Part shown: piece by piece, positions 40,566-48,661 of the stretch
Layout of the letters: the number at the start of each line of letters is the position of its first letter
How positions within the stretch are numbered: the first letter of the stretch is position 1
Assembly: GCA_964459465.1 (NCBI GenBank)
Contig: CAYWLR010000018.1
Coordinates: 6,463 to 70,462 of the forward strand
Length of the DNA stretch: 64,000 bases
Source of the DNA: CALAMC01 sp964459465
Lineage (GTDB): Bacteria; Zixibacteria; MSB-5A5; GN15; PGXB01
Reading direction: 5' to 3'
Program-made: the position numbers and the translations under genes
Notes under the pieces: generated by a model
Database searches by the model: none
What the model was told of the DNA's origin: nothing
The model's input: the letters and a program-made list of their open reading frames with translations, nothing else

Positions 40566-42500
40566 ATGATGGGTTCACTTTATGCAGGGGTTTCCGGATT
40601 GAGGAACCATCAGACGAAAATGAATGTCATCGGTAACAACATCGCCAACGTCAACACGATCGGTTATAAAACCGGCCGGGTGACATTTCGAGAAGCGCTG
40701 GTTCAAACGGTCAAGGGCGCGGGGCGTCCGACGGCCATTTCCGGCGGCACCAACCCGGTTCAAATCGGATTAGGCATGAATACCGCGACGGTTGATAATA
40801 TTTTTCAGCAGGGCGGTCTGGAACTGACGAGTCAGACGACTGACCTGGCAATTCAAGGTTACGGATTCTTCGTCCTGTCCGACGGTTCCGGCAATTATTA
40901 CACGCGGGCGGGGTCGTTTAACTTTGACGCCAATTCTTATCTGGTAGATCCGTCTTCGGGCTTTTACGTTCAGGGTCGGATGGCCGACAGCACCGGCGTT
41001 ATTCCGTCTTCGGCCACGACCGGCAATATTCAACTGCCGTTCGGGCAGCAGGATCCACCGAAGGAAACGGAACGGATAATTTTCGGTAACAATATTGATT
41101 CGACGGCGACGGATGCCTCTGCCACCCTGGTTTCGGCCGGGACGACCGGTATCGACGCGGTCTTGGGAAAGGCCTTTAACGGCGCCGGCGGGACGCATAC
41201 TTTAACGATAACGGGCAGTCAGGCGACCCGGTCGACCAATACCGGAACCAATATCACCGGATCGCCGCTGAACGGCAATATGACACTGGCAGATATCGGT
41301 GTTACCGATCCCACGGGATTTTCGATCAGCGTAGATGGCGGGACTCCGGAGGAAATCATGGGACTGACGTTGACGTCGACCATAAACGACCTGATTTCCG
41401 CCCTTAATGCGATAAGCGGCTGTGAAGCCACTCTGACGGCGAGCGGGGAAGTGGAAGTGTCCCGGACCAAAGCCGGGGCGGGTGCCACGTACAGTATTCA
41501 ATCCTCGGCGGCCGTCAACTCCGGTGGAGACATCGATATTGTGGCGGCCGTTTTCGGTGTGGCCGATGGTGCCACTTTTACGGCCAATAACGGCACTGAT
41601 CACAGTTTCTCGTGTATCGATAGTTTTACATCCTCGGGAGGAGTGACTTATCCCAGCCTGAACCTGAATATTGTCGTCAATGATGAAACGGGTCTGGCGA
41701 CAGGCATCAGCGGGCTGGGCGGCAGTAATGATGTCACGATCAGAAGCTTCTCCGGAATCTCGGCCGGGACGTGCGTGATCAACACGGCCGACACCATTCA
41801 CTCGACATCGATAACGGTTTATGATTCGCAGGGCAACAAGCATACCCTGACCTTTGATTTTATTCGAACCGCAGATTTCAACGAATGGCGCTGGGAAGCC
41901 GGAACGTTGGGGACCGAAACGATTCGCGGGGGCGGTTCGGGTCGGCTCACGTTCAATCCCGACGGTTCTCTTCTGGCTTTTGAGTTCGACGGTGCGGCCA
42001 CGCGACTGAATATCGATCCCAATAACGGCGCCAGCACGATGAGTATCACGGTGGATGCGGGAACCGCCGGAGCCTATGACGGCTTGACCAGTTTCGGTTC
42101 ATCTCATACGGCGTCAATTCTGCAGCAGGACGGTTACGGCCTGGGCATTCTGGACCGGATTACGATCGATTACGCGGGCAATATCAACGGCGTTTTCACC
42201 AACGGTATCAGCCGGGTTCTGGCGCAGATATACCTGGCGGATTTCAACAACCGGGCGGGTTTGCTCAAAGCCGGTCAGTCGCTTTTCCAGGAGTCGGCCA
42301 ACTCTGGTCCGGCCATTGAAGGCGTTGCCGGGCAGACCATATCGGGGATGATTTCCTCCGGCGCGCTGGAATCGTCGGCGGTGGATATTGCCCAGGAATT
42401 CACCAGCATGATAACCACCCAGCGCGGGTTCCAGGCCAACTCGCGGATCATCACGACATCGGATGAAATGCTGGAAGAGCTGGTCAATATTAAGAGATAA
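40566..42500 (+). CDS. flgE: flagellar hook protein
   Basis: A 644-residue hook subunit. The N-terminal signature is SLYAGVSGLRNHQTKMNVIGN, followed by NIANVNTIGYKTGRVTF. The C-terminal signature is ESSAVDIAQEFTSMITTQRG, then FQANSRIITTSDEMLEELVN. Both terminal helices form the D0/D1 core, and the middle is a long variable D2/D3 surface region, larger than in E. coli (402 aa). The frame is open back to a TTG at 40536, but ATG 40566 fits the family and has GGAGG at 40551-40555. An imperfect hairpin (arms AAGAC 40504-40508 and GTCTT 40533-40537) lies in the leader and may regulate hook synthesis. Confidence 0.95.
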   Translation: MMGSLYAGVSGLRNHQTKMNVIGNNIANVNTIGYKTGRVTFREALVQTVKGAGRPTAISGGTNPVQIGLGMNTATVDNIFQQGGLELTSQTTDLAIQGYGFFVLSDGSGNYYTRAGSFNFDANSYLVDPSSGFYVQGRMADSTGVIPSSATTGNIQLPFGQQDPPKETERIIFGNNIDSTATDASATLVSAGTTGIDAVLGKAFNGAGGTHTLTITGSQATRSTNTGTNITGSPLNGNMTLADIGVTDPTGFSISVDGGTPEEIMGLTLTSTINDLISALNAISGCEATLTASGEVEVSRTKAGAGATYSIQSSAAVNSGGDIDIVAAVFGVADGATFTANNGTDHSFSCIDSFTSSGGVTYPSLNLNIVVNDETGLATGISGLGGSNDVTIRSFSGISAGTCVINTADTIHSTSITVYDSQGNKHTLTFDFIRTADFNEWRWEAGTLGTETIRGGGSGRLTFNPDGSLLAFEFDGAATRLNIDPNNGASTMSITVDAGTAGAYDGLTSFGSSHTASILQQDGYGLGILDRITIDYAGNINGVFTNGISRVLAQIYLADFNNRAGLLKAGQSLFQESANSGPAIEGVAGQTISGMISSGALESSAVDIAQEFTSMITTQRGFQANSRIITTSDEMLEELVNIKR

Positions 42501-42512
42501 GGATAATGTCAC

Positions 42513-42734
42513 ATGATTAAGGTGACAAAACTGAATAACGACGAGATCGTGGTCAATGCCGACCTGATCGAATTTGTCGAGGCCAATCCGGATACGATTA
42601 TCAGCCTCATCAGCGGCAAGAAGATCATGGTCAAAGAGTCCCCCCAGGAGATAATCAAAAGGACGGCGGCCTACCGCCGTCTTTCCTGGGGAATGGATGT
42701 CAAACAGGTCAAGGAAGCCAACGAGAATTATTAG
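42513..42734 (+). CDS. flbD: FlbD-family flagellar protein
   Basis: A 73-residue protein with IKVTKLNNDEIVVNADLIEF and SLISGKKIMVKESPQEIIKR, matching the small FlbD family found after flgE. Its function is unknown. In many species flbD is followed by motA and motB, but here fliL follows directly. The name is that of the short operon protein, not of the Caulobacter NtrC-like regulator. Confidence 0.85.
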   Translation: MIKVTKLNNDEIVVNADLIEFVEANPDTIISLISGKKIMVKESPQEIIKRTAAYRRLSWGMDVKQVKEANENY

Positions 42735-42746
42735 CAAGGAGCGGAT

Positions 42747-43286
42747 ATGGCCCCGGAAAATGAAAAAAACAAAATCGACGAAACCGCCGTCGAAGAGCAG
42801 GCCCCGGCCAAAAAGAAAAAGGGTCTGCCGCCGATCGTGCTTTACATCGGCATCGCGGTGGTGATGGTGGCGATCGGGGTTGTGGTCGGAACCAAATTCA
42901 TGGGTACGGCCGGAACGGCGGAAACGGAAGCGACCGCGGAAGAGAAGCCCAAAGCGGAGAAGAAGGCTTCTCCGAAGGGTGAGCCGACCGAGTTATTCAT
43001 GGTCAGCGAATTGATCGTCAATCCGGCGGGGACGGAAGGCACCAGATTTTTGTCGGCCTCGATCGGGTTCGAGACGTACTCCAAGCAGACGATGGAGTTG
43101 ATGGCGAAAAAGGAACATCTCGTGCGTGACGCCCTGATCACCATTTTGGGTTCCAAGACGATCGATCAGTTGTCGGATCCCAAGCAGAAGGAAATCATCC
43201 GTTTCCAGATCAAGAAGCGTACCGAGCAACTGCTCCAGGTGGACGATCTGGCGGCGGTGTATTTCACGCAGTTCATATTGCAATAG
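42747..43286 (+). CDS. fliL: flagellar basal body-associated protein FliL
   Basis: A 179-residue protein with a short cytoplasmic N-terminus, a transmembrane helix at about 31-51 (IVLYIGIAVVMVAIGVVVGTK), and a periplasmic domain with VNPAGTEGTRFLSASIGFE and LVRDALITILGSKTIDQLSD, typical of FliL. FliL associates with stators and stabilises torque. The stator genes are absent from the operon. A GCAAGGAGC site precedes ATG 42747. Confidence 0.92.
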   Translation: MAPENEKNKIDETAVEEQAPAKKKKGLPPIVLYIGIAVVMVAIGVVVGTKFMGTAGTAETEATAEEKPKAEKKASPKGEPTELFMVSELIVNPAGTEGTRFLSASIGFETYSKQTMELMAKKEHLVRDALITILGSKTIDQLSDPKQKEIIRFQIKKRTEQLLQVDDLAAVYFTQFILQ

Positions 43287-43304
43287 GAAAACGAGGACAA
43301 GGTT

Positions 43305-44297
43305 TTGGCCAAGATACTGACGCAGGAAGAAATCGACGCTCTGTTAAACACGGTCAGTTCCAACGAACCGGAGAAGACCGAAGACCCGGGGCGGTCGGAG
43401 CACGTCCGCTCGGTCGTCACCTACGACTTCAAGCACCCCAACCGGGTGTCCAAGGACCAGGTGCGAACGCTGGAAAATATGCACGACAACTTCGCCGGGC
43501 ATATCGGGTCGACACTTTCGGCGATGTTGCGAACGATGGTAGACGTGGATCTCATTTCGGTTGACCAGATCAACTATTCGGAGTACATCATGTCGCTGGT
43601 ATCGCCATCGTGCACTTATACCTTTTCGGCCAAACCGCTCGAAGGGCTGTGTGTCATGGATTTCAGTCCGACGCTCGTTTTTTCATTTATCGATCGTATG
43701 TTCGGCGGCGGCGAGAAAGTTCTCGAAGTGGAACGGGAATTGACCGGGATCGAAAAATCGGCCATGTCCCGCATCACCCGCCGGATTTACAATGATCTGG
43801 CCGACTCCTGGAAGAACATGGTGCCGATAGAAATCGAACAGAAATCTTTCGAGACCAACCCGCAATTCGTGCAGGTGGTTCCGTCGGGGGAAACGGTAAT
43901 CGTCGTTTCTCTGCAACTCAAGCTCTTCAGTACGACCGGGCTGTTGACGATCTGTTATCCTTATGTGTCGCTGGAATCGATACTGGGCAAGTTGTCGGCG
44001 CAGAACTGGATCGACGCGACCAAGCGCAAGAATCTGGAAAGCAATAAGGAAGTCAACCGAGAGAATATCCAGGAAGTTTCTATGGAGCTGCAGTTGATTC
44101 TGGCTCATTCGCGACTGAAAATGCGGGATTTTATCAACCTTAGAGTCGGCGATGTCATAACCACCGAACAGAAAATAAATACGGACGTCGAAATGAAGGT
44201 CGGCAATCGGCTCAAGTTTTTCTGTCGTCCCGGCCTGCACGGCAAGCGTCGGGCGGCCCAGATCATTTCGCTCAATCCGGTTATAGGTAAGGAGTAA
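43305..44297 (+). CDS. fliM: flagellar motor switch protein FliM
   Basis: A 330-residue switch protein. The N-terminal CheY-binding peptide is visible (ILTQEEIDALLNTV, about 3-16). The CheC-like middle domain follows, then the C-terminal SpoA/FliN-like domain with INTDVEMKVGNRLKFFCRPG. The start is TTG 43305, with a moderate GAGGACAAGG upstream. FliM binds phosphorylated CheY-like regulators; three single-domain receivers are encoded at the far end of the operon. Confidence 0.94.
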   Translation: MAKILTQEEIDALLNTVSSNEPEKTEDPGRSEHVRSVVTYDFKHPNRVSKDQVRTLENMHDNFAGHIGSTLSAMLRTMVDVDLISVDQINYSEYIMSLVSPSCTYTFSAKPLEGLCVMDFSPTLVFSFIDRMFGGGEKVLEVERELTGIEKSAMSRITRRIYNDLADSWKNMVPIEIEQKSFETNPQFVQVVPSGETVIVVSLQLKLFSTTGLLTICYPYVSLESILGKLSAQNWIDATKRKNLESNKEVNRENIQEVSMELQLILAHSRLKMRDFINLRVGDVITTEQKINTDVEMKVGNRLKFFCRPGLHGKRRAAQIISLNPVIGKE

Positions 44298-44303
44298 ATA
44301 TTC

Positions 44304-44903
44304 ATGGATGAGGAAAAAAATATAAACAACCAATTCGAAGAAAGCCCGCCGGAGGGTAACGAAACCCCCGAACAGAGCAATGTCAACGTGGCTCAAGGCG
44401 CCGACAATGCTCCCGCGGCCGAGAATGACCATATGGCGGAAAACGCGGAAAGTGATTCCTCCGGCGATGGGGAGTCCGGCAAGGCCGATATTCTTTCCCA
44501 GGAGGACATCGATAATGCCATGAAGGGTTTTTCCGGCGGCAGTGATGGCGGTGCGGAGGTCACCGGTATGGCCAATTTCGATGAACCGGTTGTGCGGCAG
44601 GCCGATTTTCAGCAATTATCCGAGACTTCCGGCGGTACGCCGGTCCGCAATATCGACCTTTTGATGGACGTCGATTTGCCGGTCTCGATCGAACTCGGTC
44701 GGACCCGAATGAATGTTTCGGACATACTGGGTCTCGGACCGGGGTCGGTGGTGGAGTTGGACAAGCTGGTCGGTGAGCCGGTCGATCTTCTGGTCAACAG
44801 CAAATGTGTGGCGCGCGGGGAAGTGGTCGTCGTCGATGAAAACTTCGGCCTGCGTATCACACAACTGGTTTCGCCGGAAGAAAGGATCAAGAACCTGCAA
44901 TGA
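44304..44903 (+). CDS. fliN: flagellar motor switch protein FliN with acidic N-terminal extension
   Basis: A 199-residue protein. The C-terminal 85 residues form the SpoA domain of FliN (LLMDVDLPVSIELGRTRMNV, LGLGPGSVVELDKLVGEPVD). The first 110 residues form an acidic, low-complexity extension that includes SQEDIDNAMKGFSGG, which resembles the N-terminal FliM-like peptide SQEEIDALL. FliN normally has 100-140 residues, so this extension is unusual and may bind CheY-like proteins, as in FliY. No CheC phosphatase domain is present. Confidence 0.88.
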   Translation: MDEEKNINNQFEESPPEGNETPEQSNVNVAQGADNAPAAENDHMAENAESDSSGDGESGKADILSQEDIDNAMKGFSGGSDGGAEVTGMANFDEPVVRQADFQQLSETSGGTPVRNIDLLMDVDLPVSIELGRTRMNVSDILGLGPGSVVELDKLVGEPVDLLVNSKCVARGEVVVVDENFGLRITQLVSPEERIKNLQ

Positions 44904-45499
44904 ACCGGAATGCCAAGAAAGCGTTGATTGGCGCCCTGGTAATAATTTTTATGTCGACCATAATGGTTTTAACCGGGATGGGCGGCGACAGGGCCAAAAG
45001 TGCCTTTCCTGTTTCGGAGACGTCCGGTGTGAATGAAGCGGAAAGCTCGCCGCATGGACCGATGCCGCTGACGGACAGTGGATCCATGGTTTGGCCGATG
45101 GTGAAACTGGTGCTGGCATTGGGGATTGTGGTCGCGGCCATTTACGGATTTTTGTACTTGTTACGGAAAATGATGGGACAAAGGTTTTCCGGCAATCGGT
45201 CCAATCGTCTGGTCGAAGTGATAGAGACGACCTATATCGCTCAAAAGAAATCGGTTTCGGTGTTGCGCTTTCACGACCGAGCCATTCTGGTCGGGATATG
45301 TGACGGTTCGATACAACGTCTGGCCGAACTGGGCCCCGCAGAAAGCGCGGCGATAATAAGCGATTTTGCATCGCCAAATCCTTCGGGCAAATTCGCGGGG
45401 GTTTTGAGCGAAGCCCGGACCCGGTTGAAAAGCTGGAATATGAACCGGATGCTGACAAAATCGGCGGCGCGGGACATGGAGTCCCCGCAGGCGATTTAA
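44900..45499 (+). CDS. fliO: flagellar biosynthesis protein FliO
   Basis: A 199-residue membrane protein. A signal-anchor helix lies at about 8-28 and a second helix at about 62-85 (MVKLVLALGIVVAAIYGFLYLL). The FliO text VIETTYIAQKKSVSVLRFHDRAILVGI is present at about 105-130. The gene overlaps fliN by 4 nt and lies in the usual position before fliP. FliO supports FliP assembly in the export gate. Confidence 0.88.
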   Translation: MNRNAKKALIGALVIIFMSTIMVLTGMGGDRAKSAFPVSETSGVNEAESSPHGPMPLTDSGSMVWPMVKLVLALGIVVAAIYGFLYLLRKMMGQRFSGNRSNRLVEVIETTYIAQKKSVSVLRFHDRAILVGICDGSIQRLAELGPAESAAIISDFASPNPSGKFAGVLSEARTRLKSWNMNRMLTKSAARDMESPQAI

Positions 45500-45562
45500 C
45501 AATTGAACAGTTGCCCTCCATGATGGACGGGCCTAAATAGGATTTTTGGGATTTCATAGGAT

Positions 45563-46312
45563 ATGAAAAAAACATTCATGATATTGGTCTGGCTGGCGTT
45601 AATTCTGGCGGTCACCGCCGCCATCGGTCAGGCTCAAGCTATACCCAAATTATCGGTTGAAGTCGGTCAGGCCGAGGATGCCAAAGATCTGTCGGTTACT
45701 CTTCAGATTGTACTCCTGATGACGGTTCTCACCCTGGCGCCGTCGATTATCCTGATGGTGACCTCGTTTATCCGTCTGGTAGTGGTCCTGGGTTTTCTTC
45801 GGCAGGCGATGGGCACGCAGCAGTTGCCGCCCAATCAGCTGTTGTTATCACTGGCGTTGATACTGACCTTTTTCATTGTCAGTCCGGCCATAAACCAGGG
45901 TTACAATGAAGGTTTAAAACCGTACCTTGACGGCCAGATAAGCAAGGAAGAGGCGTTTGAAAAGGGGACGGCGCCGTTCAAGAAATTCATGCTGGCGCAG
46001 ACGCGGGAGAAGGACCTGGCTTTGTTTGTCAGTATCTCCGAATCCGAACAGCCCGAAACGCGGGATGATATTTCATTTACCGTTTTGGTCCCGGCTTTTG
46101 TAATTTCGGAGCTCCGTACCGGTTTCCAGATCGCGTTTTTGATTTTCGTGCCGTTTCTGGTGATCGACATGATTGTCTCTTCGGTTTTGATGTCGATGGG
46201 GATGATGATGTTACCGCCGATCATGGTCTCGTTGCCGTTCAAGATATTGTTATTCGTTCTGGTTGACGGCTGGTATTTGCTCGTCAAGTCGCTGGTGGAA
46301 TCCTTTTATTGA
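45563..46312 (+). CDS. fliP: flagellar export gate protein FliP
   Basis: A 249-residue polytopic protein with an N-terminal cleavable signal. Motifs are SLALILTFFIVSPAINQGY, DISFTVLVPAFVISELRTGF, and the C-terminal segment with SVLMSMGMMMLPPIMVSLPF. These are diagnostic of FliP. It forms the export gate with FliQ and FliR. Confidence 0.97.
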   Translation: MKKTFMILVWLALILAVTAAIGQAQAIPKLSVEVGQAEDAKDLSVTLQIVLLMTVLTLAPSIILMVTSFIRLVVVLGFLRQAMGTQQLPPNQLLLSLALILTFFIVSPAINQGYNEGLKPYLDGQISKEEAFEKGTAPFKKFMLAQTREKDLALFVSISESEQPETRDDISFTVLVPAFVISELRTGFQIAFLIFVPFLVIDMIVSSVLMSMGMMMLPPIMVSLPFKILLFVLVDGWYLLVKSLVESFY

Positions 46313-46325
46313 TTGAGGTTAGACA

Positions 46326-46589
46326 ATGACTGCGGAAATGGTTGTTATGCTGGGGCGAGAGGCGATTGTGGCCATGCTGACCGCATCGGCGCCGATGTTG
46401 ATAGCCGGGCTGGTGGTCGGCCTGCTTATTTCCATATTGCAGGCGATTACCCAGATTCATGAAATGACGCTGACGTTCATCCCGAAAATCGTGGCGGTGG
46501 CGTTGGCGCTTTTGGTTTTTTTGCCATGGATAATAAATTTGCTGGTGTCCTTCACGGTCCGTCTTTACGGCATGATTCCGAGTATGTGA
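46326..46589 (+). CDS. fliQ: flagellar export gate protein FliQ
   Basis: An 87-residue two-helix membrane protein, the normal FliQ length, with LLIAGLVVGLLISILQAITQ and EMTLTFIPKIVAVALALLVF. It follows fliP by 13 bp. A 200-bp gap separates it from fliR, unusual in this otherwise tight operon. Confidence 0.95.
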   Translation: MTAEMVVMLGREAIVAMLTASAPMLIAGLVVGLLISILQAITQIHEMTLTFIPKIVAVALALLVFLPWIINLLVSFTVRLYGMIPSM

Positions 46590-46789
46590 TGAATTTAGGC
46601 CTGTTGAAAAACTTTCCAGATGGCTGGTCAAAACTTTCTCAATGTCGGCGCGAGTCGGCTTTTGTCAATAATTTATCGTTTCTTAAGTAGCTGTTATTCA
46701 ACGACATAACGAATTCAAATAAGTCTTTGGGCTTTGGCACAGGGCTTGATTTAGGTCTTGACGACAAACCCGTACTATAGGTAAAAAGA
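46590..46789. other. 200-bp gap between fliQ and fliR
   Basis: There is no gene here. It begins with GGCCTGTTGAAAAAC (46596-46610), close to the motif GGGCTTGTTGAAAAAGT near the IS110 remnant (about 62649-62665), so it may be the scar of an inserted element. It ends with a sigma-54-like promoter (46735-46749). Confidence 0.5.
46735..46749 (+). promoter_or_regulatory. sigma-54-like internal promoter before fliR
   Basis: TGGCAC (46735-46740), AGGGC and TTGA (46746-46749). The -24 box is perfect and the spacing correct, but the -12 has GA instead of GC. It is 41 nt before the TTG start of fliR. Confidence 0.5.
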
Positions 46790-47581
46790 TTGTTTGAATT
46801 CGTAACATACGGTGCAGAAAAACTTCAGATTTTCCTGATGGTCTCGATTCGGGCGGCCGGGATGTTTGTCATGGCGCCGATATTGGGCGACAAGGCCATT
46901 CCGTCGATGATCAAGGCCGGCTTTGCCATAATTCTGGCCATCGTTCTGATTCCGGTTGCGTCGAAAGTGGCGGCATTGCCGGTACTCGATTCGAACTGGC
47001 ATTTGTTATTGTTTGCCATCAAGGAGTTTCTGGTCGGGGCCGTAATCGGTTTGTTTTTCACCCTGCTGTTTGTCGGGGTTCGCATGGCCGGCGACATTGT
47101 CGGCTATCAGATCGGGCTGATGATGGCCAATATCATGGACCCCAACACCAACACGCAACATTCGCTGGTCAGTGAATTTTATTATCTGGTGGCCGTTCTG
47201 ATCTTTTTGGCCATTGACGGTCATCATGCCATAGTTTCGGCGCTGGCCGACAGTTTCCGGCTGATACCGATTGGAGCGCTGGCGAGTGACGGGGTTCTTG
47301 GTGAGCAGTTGATTCGCTTCACGGCGCACACGTTCATAATCGGCCTTAAAGTCGGAGCGCCGGTCATTGTCACGCTGTTCATGACGAGCGTCACGCTGGG
47401 GGTAGTGGCGCGGACGGTGCCGCAGATGAATATATTTTTAGTCGGTATTCCGTTGAAAATAATTGTCGGCTTTGCGGTCATGGCGGTGGCCTTGCCGATT
47501 ACCAAATACGTCATCCATCAATCCCTGAATTATTTGAACGACGGCGCCCTCGGAGTGCTGTCGGGGCTCAGGGTGAACTGA
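46790..47581 (+). CDS. fliR: flagellar export gate protein FliR
   Basis: A 263-residue polytopic protein with the FliR pattern RAAGMFVMAPILGDKAIP and FFTLLFVGVRMAGDIVGYQI, then GLMMANIMDPNTNTQHSLVSEFYYL. The start is TTG 46790, with AGGTAAAAAG upstream. It is separated from fliQ by 200 bp and has its own candidate sigma-54 promoter. Confidence 0.95.
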   Translation: MFEFVTYGAEKLQIFLMVSIRAAGMFVMAPILGDKAIPSMIKAGFAIILAIVLIPVASKVAALPVLDSNWHLLLFAIKEFLVGAVIGLFFTLLFVGVRMAGDIVGYQIGLMMANIMDPNTNTQHSLVSEFYYLVAVLIFLAIDGHHAIVSALADSFRLIPIGALASDGVLGEQLIRFTAHTFIIGLKVGAPVIVTLFMTSVTLGVVARTVPQMNIFLVGIPLKIIVGFAVMAVALPITKYVIHQSLNYLNDGALGVLSGLRVN

Positions 47582-47590
47582 TAGGGCGTT

Positions 47591-48661
47591 ATGGCTGAAG
47601 ATCAATTTCAAGAGAGAACCGAAAGAGCAACGCCGCGAAAACGGCGTAAAGCCCGCGAGGAAGGTCGCGTTGCCCGATCCAACGAGCTCAACTCGGCGGT
47701 GATTCTTTGTCTGGGCGCGCTGGCCTTGTATTTGATCGGGCCGAATATGATCGGTGGGCTAAAGGCCTTCATGATTCAATCGTTCACCGACGCGCCCAAA
47801 ATCAGCGTGACCAACGATTCGCTGACGGCGCTTCTGTCGCAACAGACGCTGGCTTTTTTCATCATTCTGGCGCCGTTTCTGGCGGTGCTGGCGATAGTGG
47901 CCTATGGCATAAATGTCCTTCAGGTCGGCGTCATGTTTACCGGCAAACCGCTGGAGCCGAAGGCGGAGCGGTTCAACATGGTCAACGGCATCAAACGCAT
48001 AATCTCGGTCCGTTCGCTGGTGCAGCTTATCCGAGATGTCGTCAAGCTATTGCTGATCGGCTTTGTCGGGTACCGGGCGATCACCGCCAACCTGGATACG
48101 TTTTACCGGTTGTCGGACACGGCCCCGGAAGTTATCGCCGGAGCCATCGGGCGCATAGCTTTGACCACGACGCTGCAGATCGGCGGGGTGATATTGCTTC
48201 TGGCGCTGTTCGACTACGCTTATCAGAAATATGATTTCGAGAAAAATTTGCGCATGTCCAAGCAGGATATTCGCGATGAAATGAAAGATACCGAAGGCAA
48301 TCCACAAATCAAGGCGCGTGTCCGCCAGTTGCAGCGCGAGATGTCGCGCAAGCGCATGATGCGCGAGATACCCGAGGCCGACGTTGTTATCACCAACCCG
48401 ACGCACATCGCGGTGGCACTTAAGTACAATCCGGAATTGATGGACGCCCCGCTGGTGGTGGCCAAGGGTCAGCGGCTGATAGCGGAAAAGATCAAGGAAA
48501 TCGCGCGGATGGCGGGCGTCCCGATCGTGGAAAACAAGCCTTTAGCGCGGGCGCTGTACAAAATGTGCGATATCGGTTCGCGCGTGCCGGCCGATCTGTA
48601 CCGCGCGGTGGCCGAGGTGCTGGCCTACGTTTATCGACTCAAAGGGCATGAGGTGAGTTAA
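47591..48661 (+). CDS. flhB: flagellar export switch protein FlhB
   Basis: A 356-residue protein with an N-terminal ERTERATPRKRRKAREEGRV segment, four transmembrane helices and the cytoplasmic autocleavage site NPTH (in VVITNPTHIAVALKY), which cleaves between Asn and Pro. It works with FliK to switch export from hook to filament. Its stop overlaps the flhA start by 1 nt. Confidence 0.97.
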   Translation: MAEDQFQERTERATPRKRRKAREEGRVARSNELNSAVILCLGALALYLIGPNMIGGLKAFMIQSFTDAPKISVTNDSLTALLSQQTLAFFIILAPFLAVLAIVAYGINVLQVGVMFTGKPLEPKAERFNMVNGIKRIISVRSLVQLIRDVVKLLLIGFVGYRAITANLDTFYRLSDTAPEVIAGAIGRIALTTTLQIGGVILLLALFDYAYQKYDFEKNLRMSKQDIRDEMKDTEGNPQIKARVRQLQREMSRKRMMREIPEADVVITNPTHIAVALKYNPELMDAPLVVAKGQRLIAEKIKEIARMAGVPIVENKPLARALYKMCDIGSRVPADLYRAVAEVLAYVYRLKGHEVS

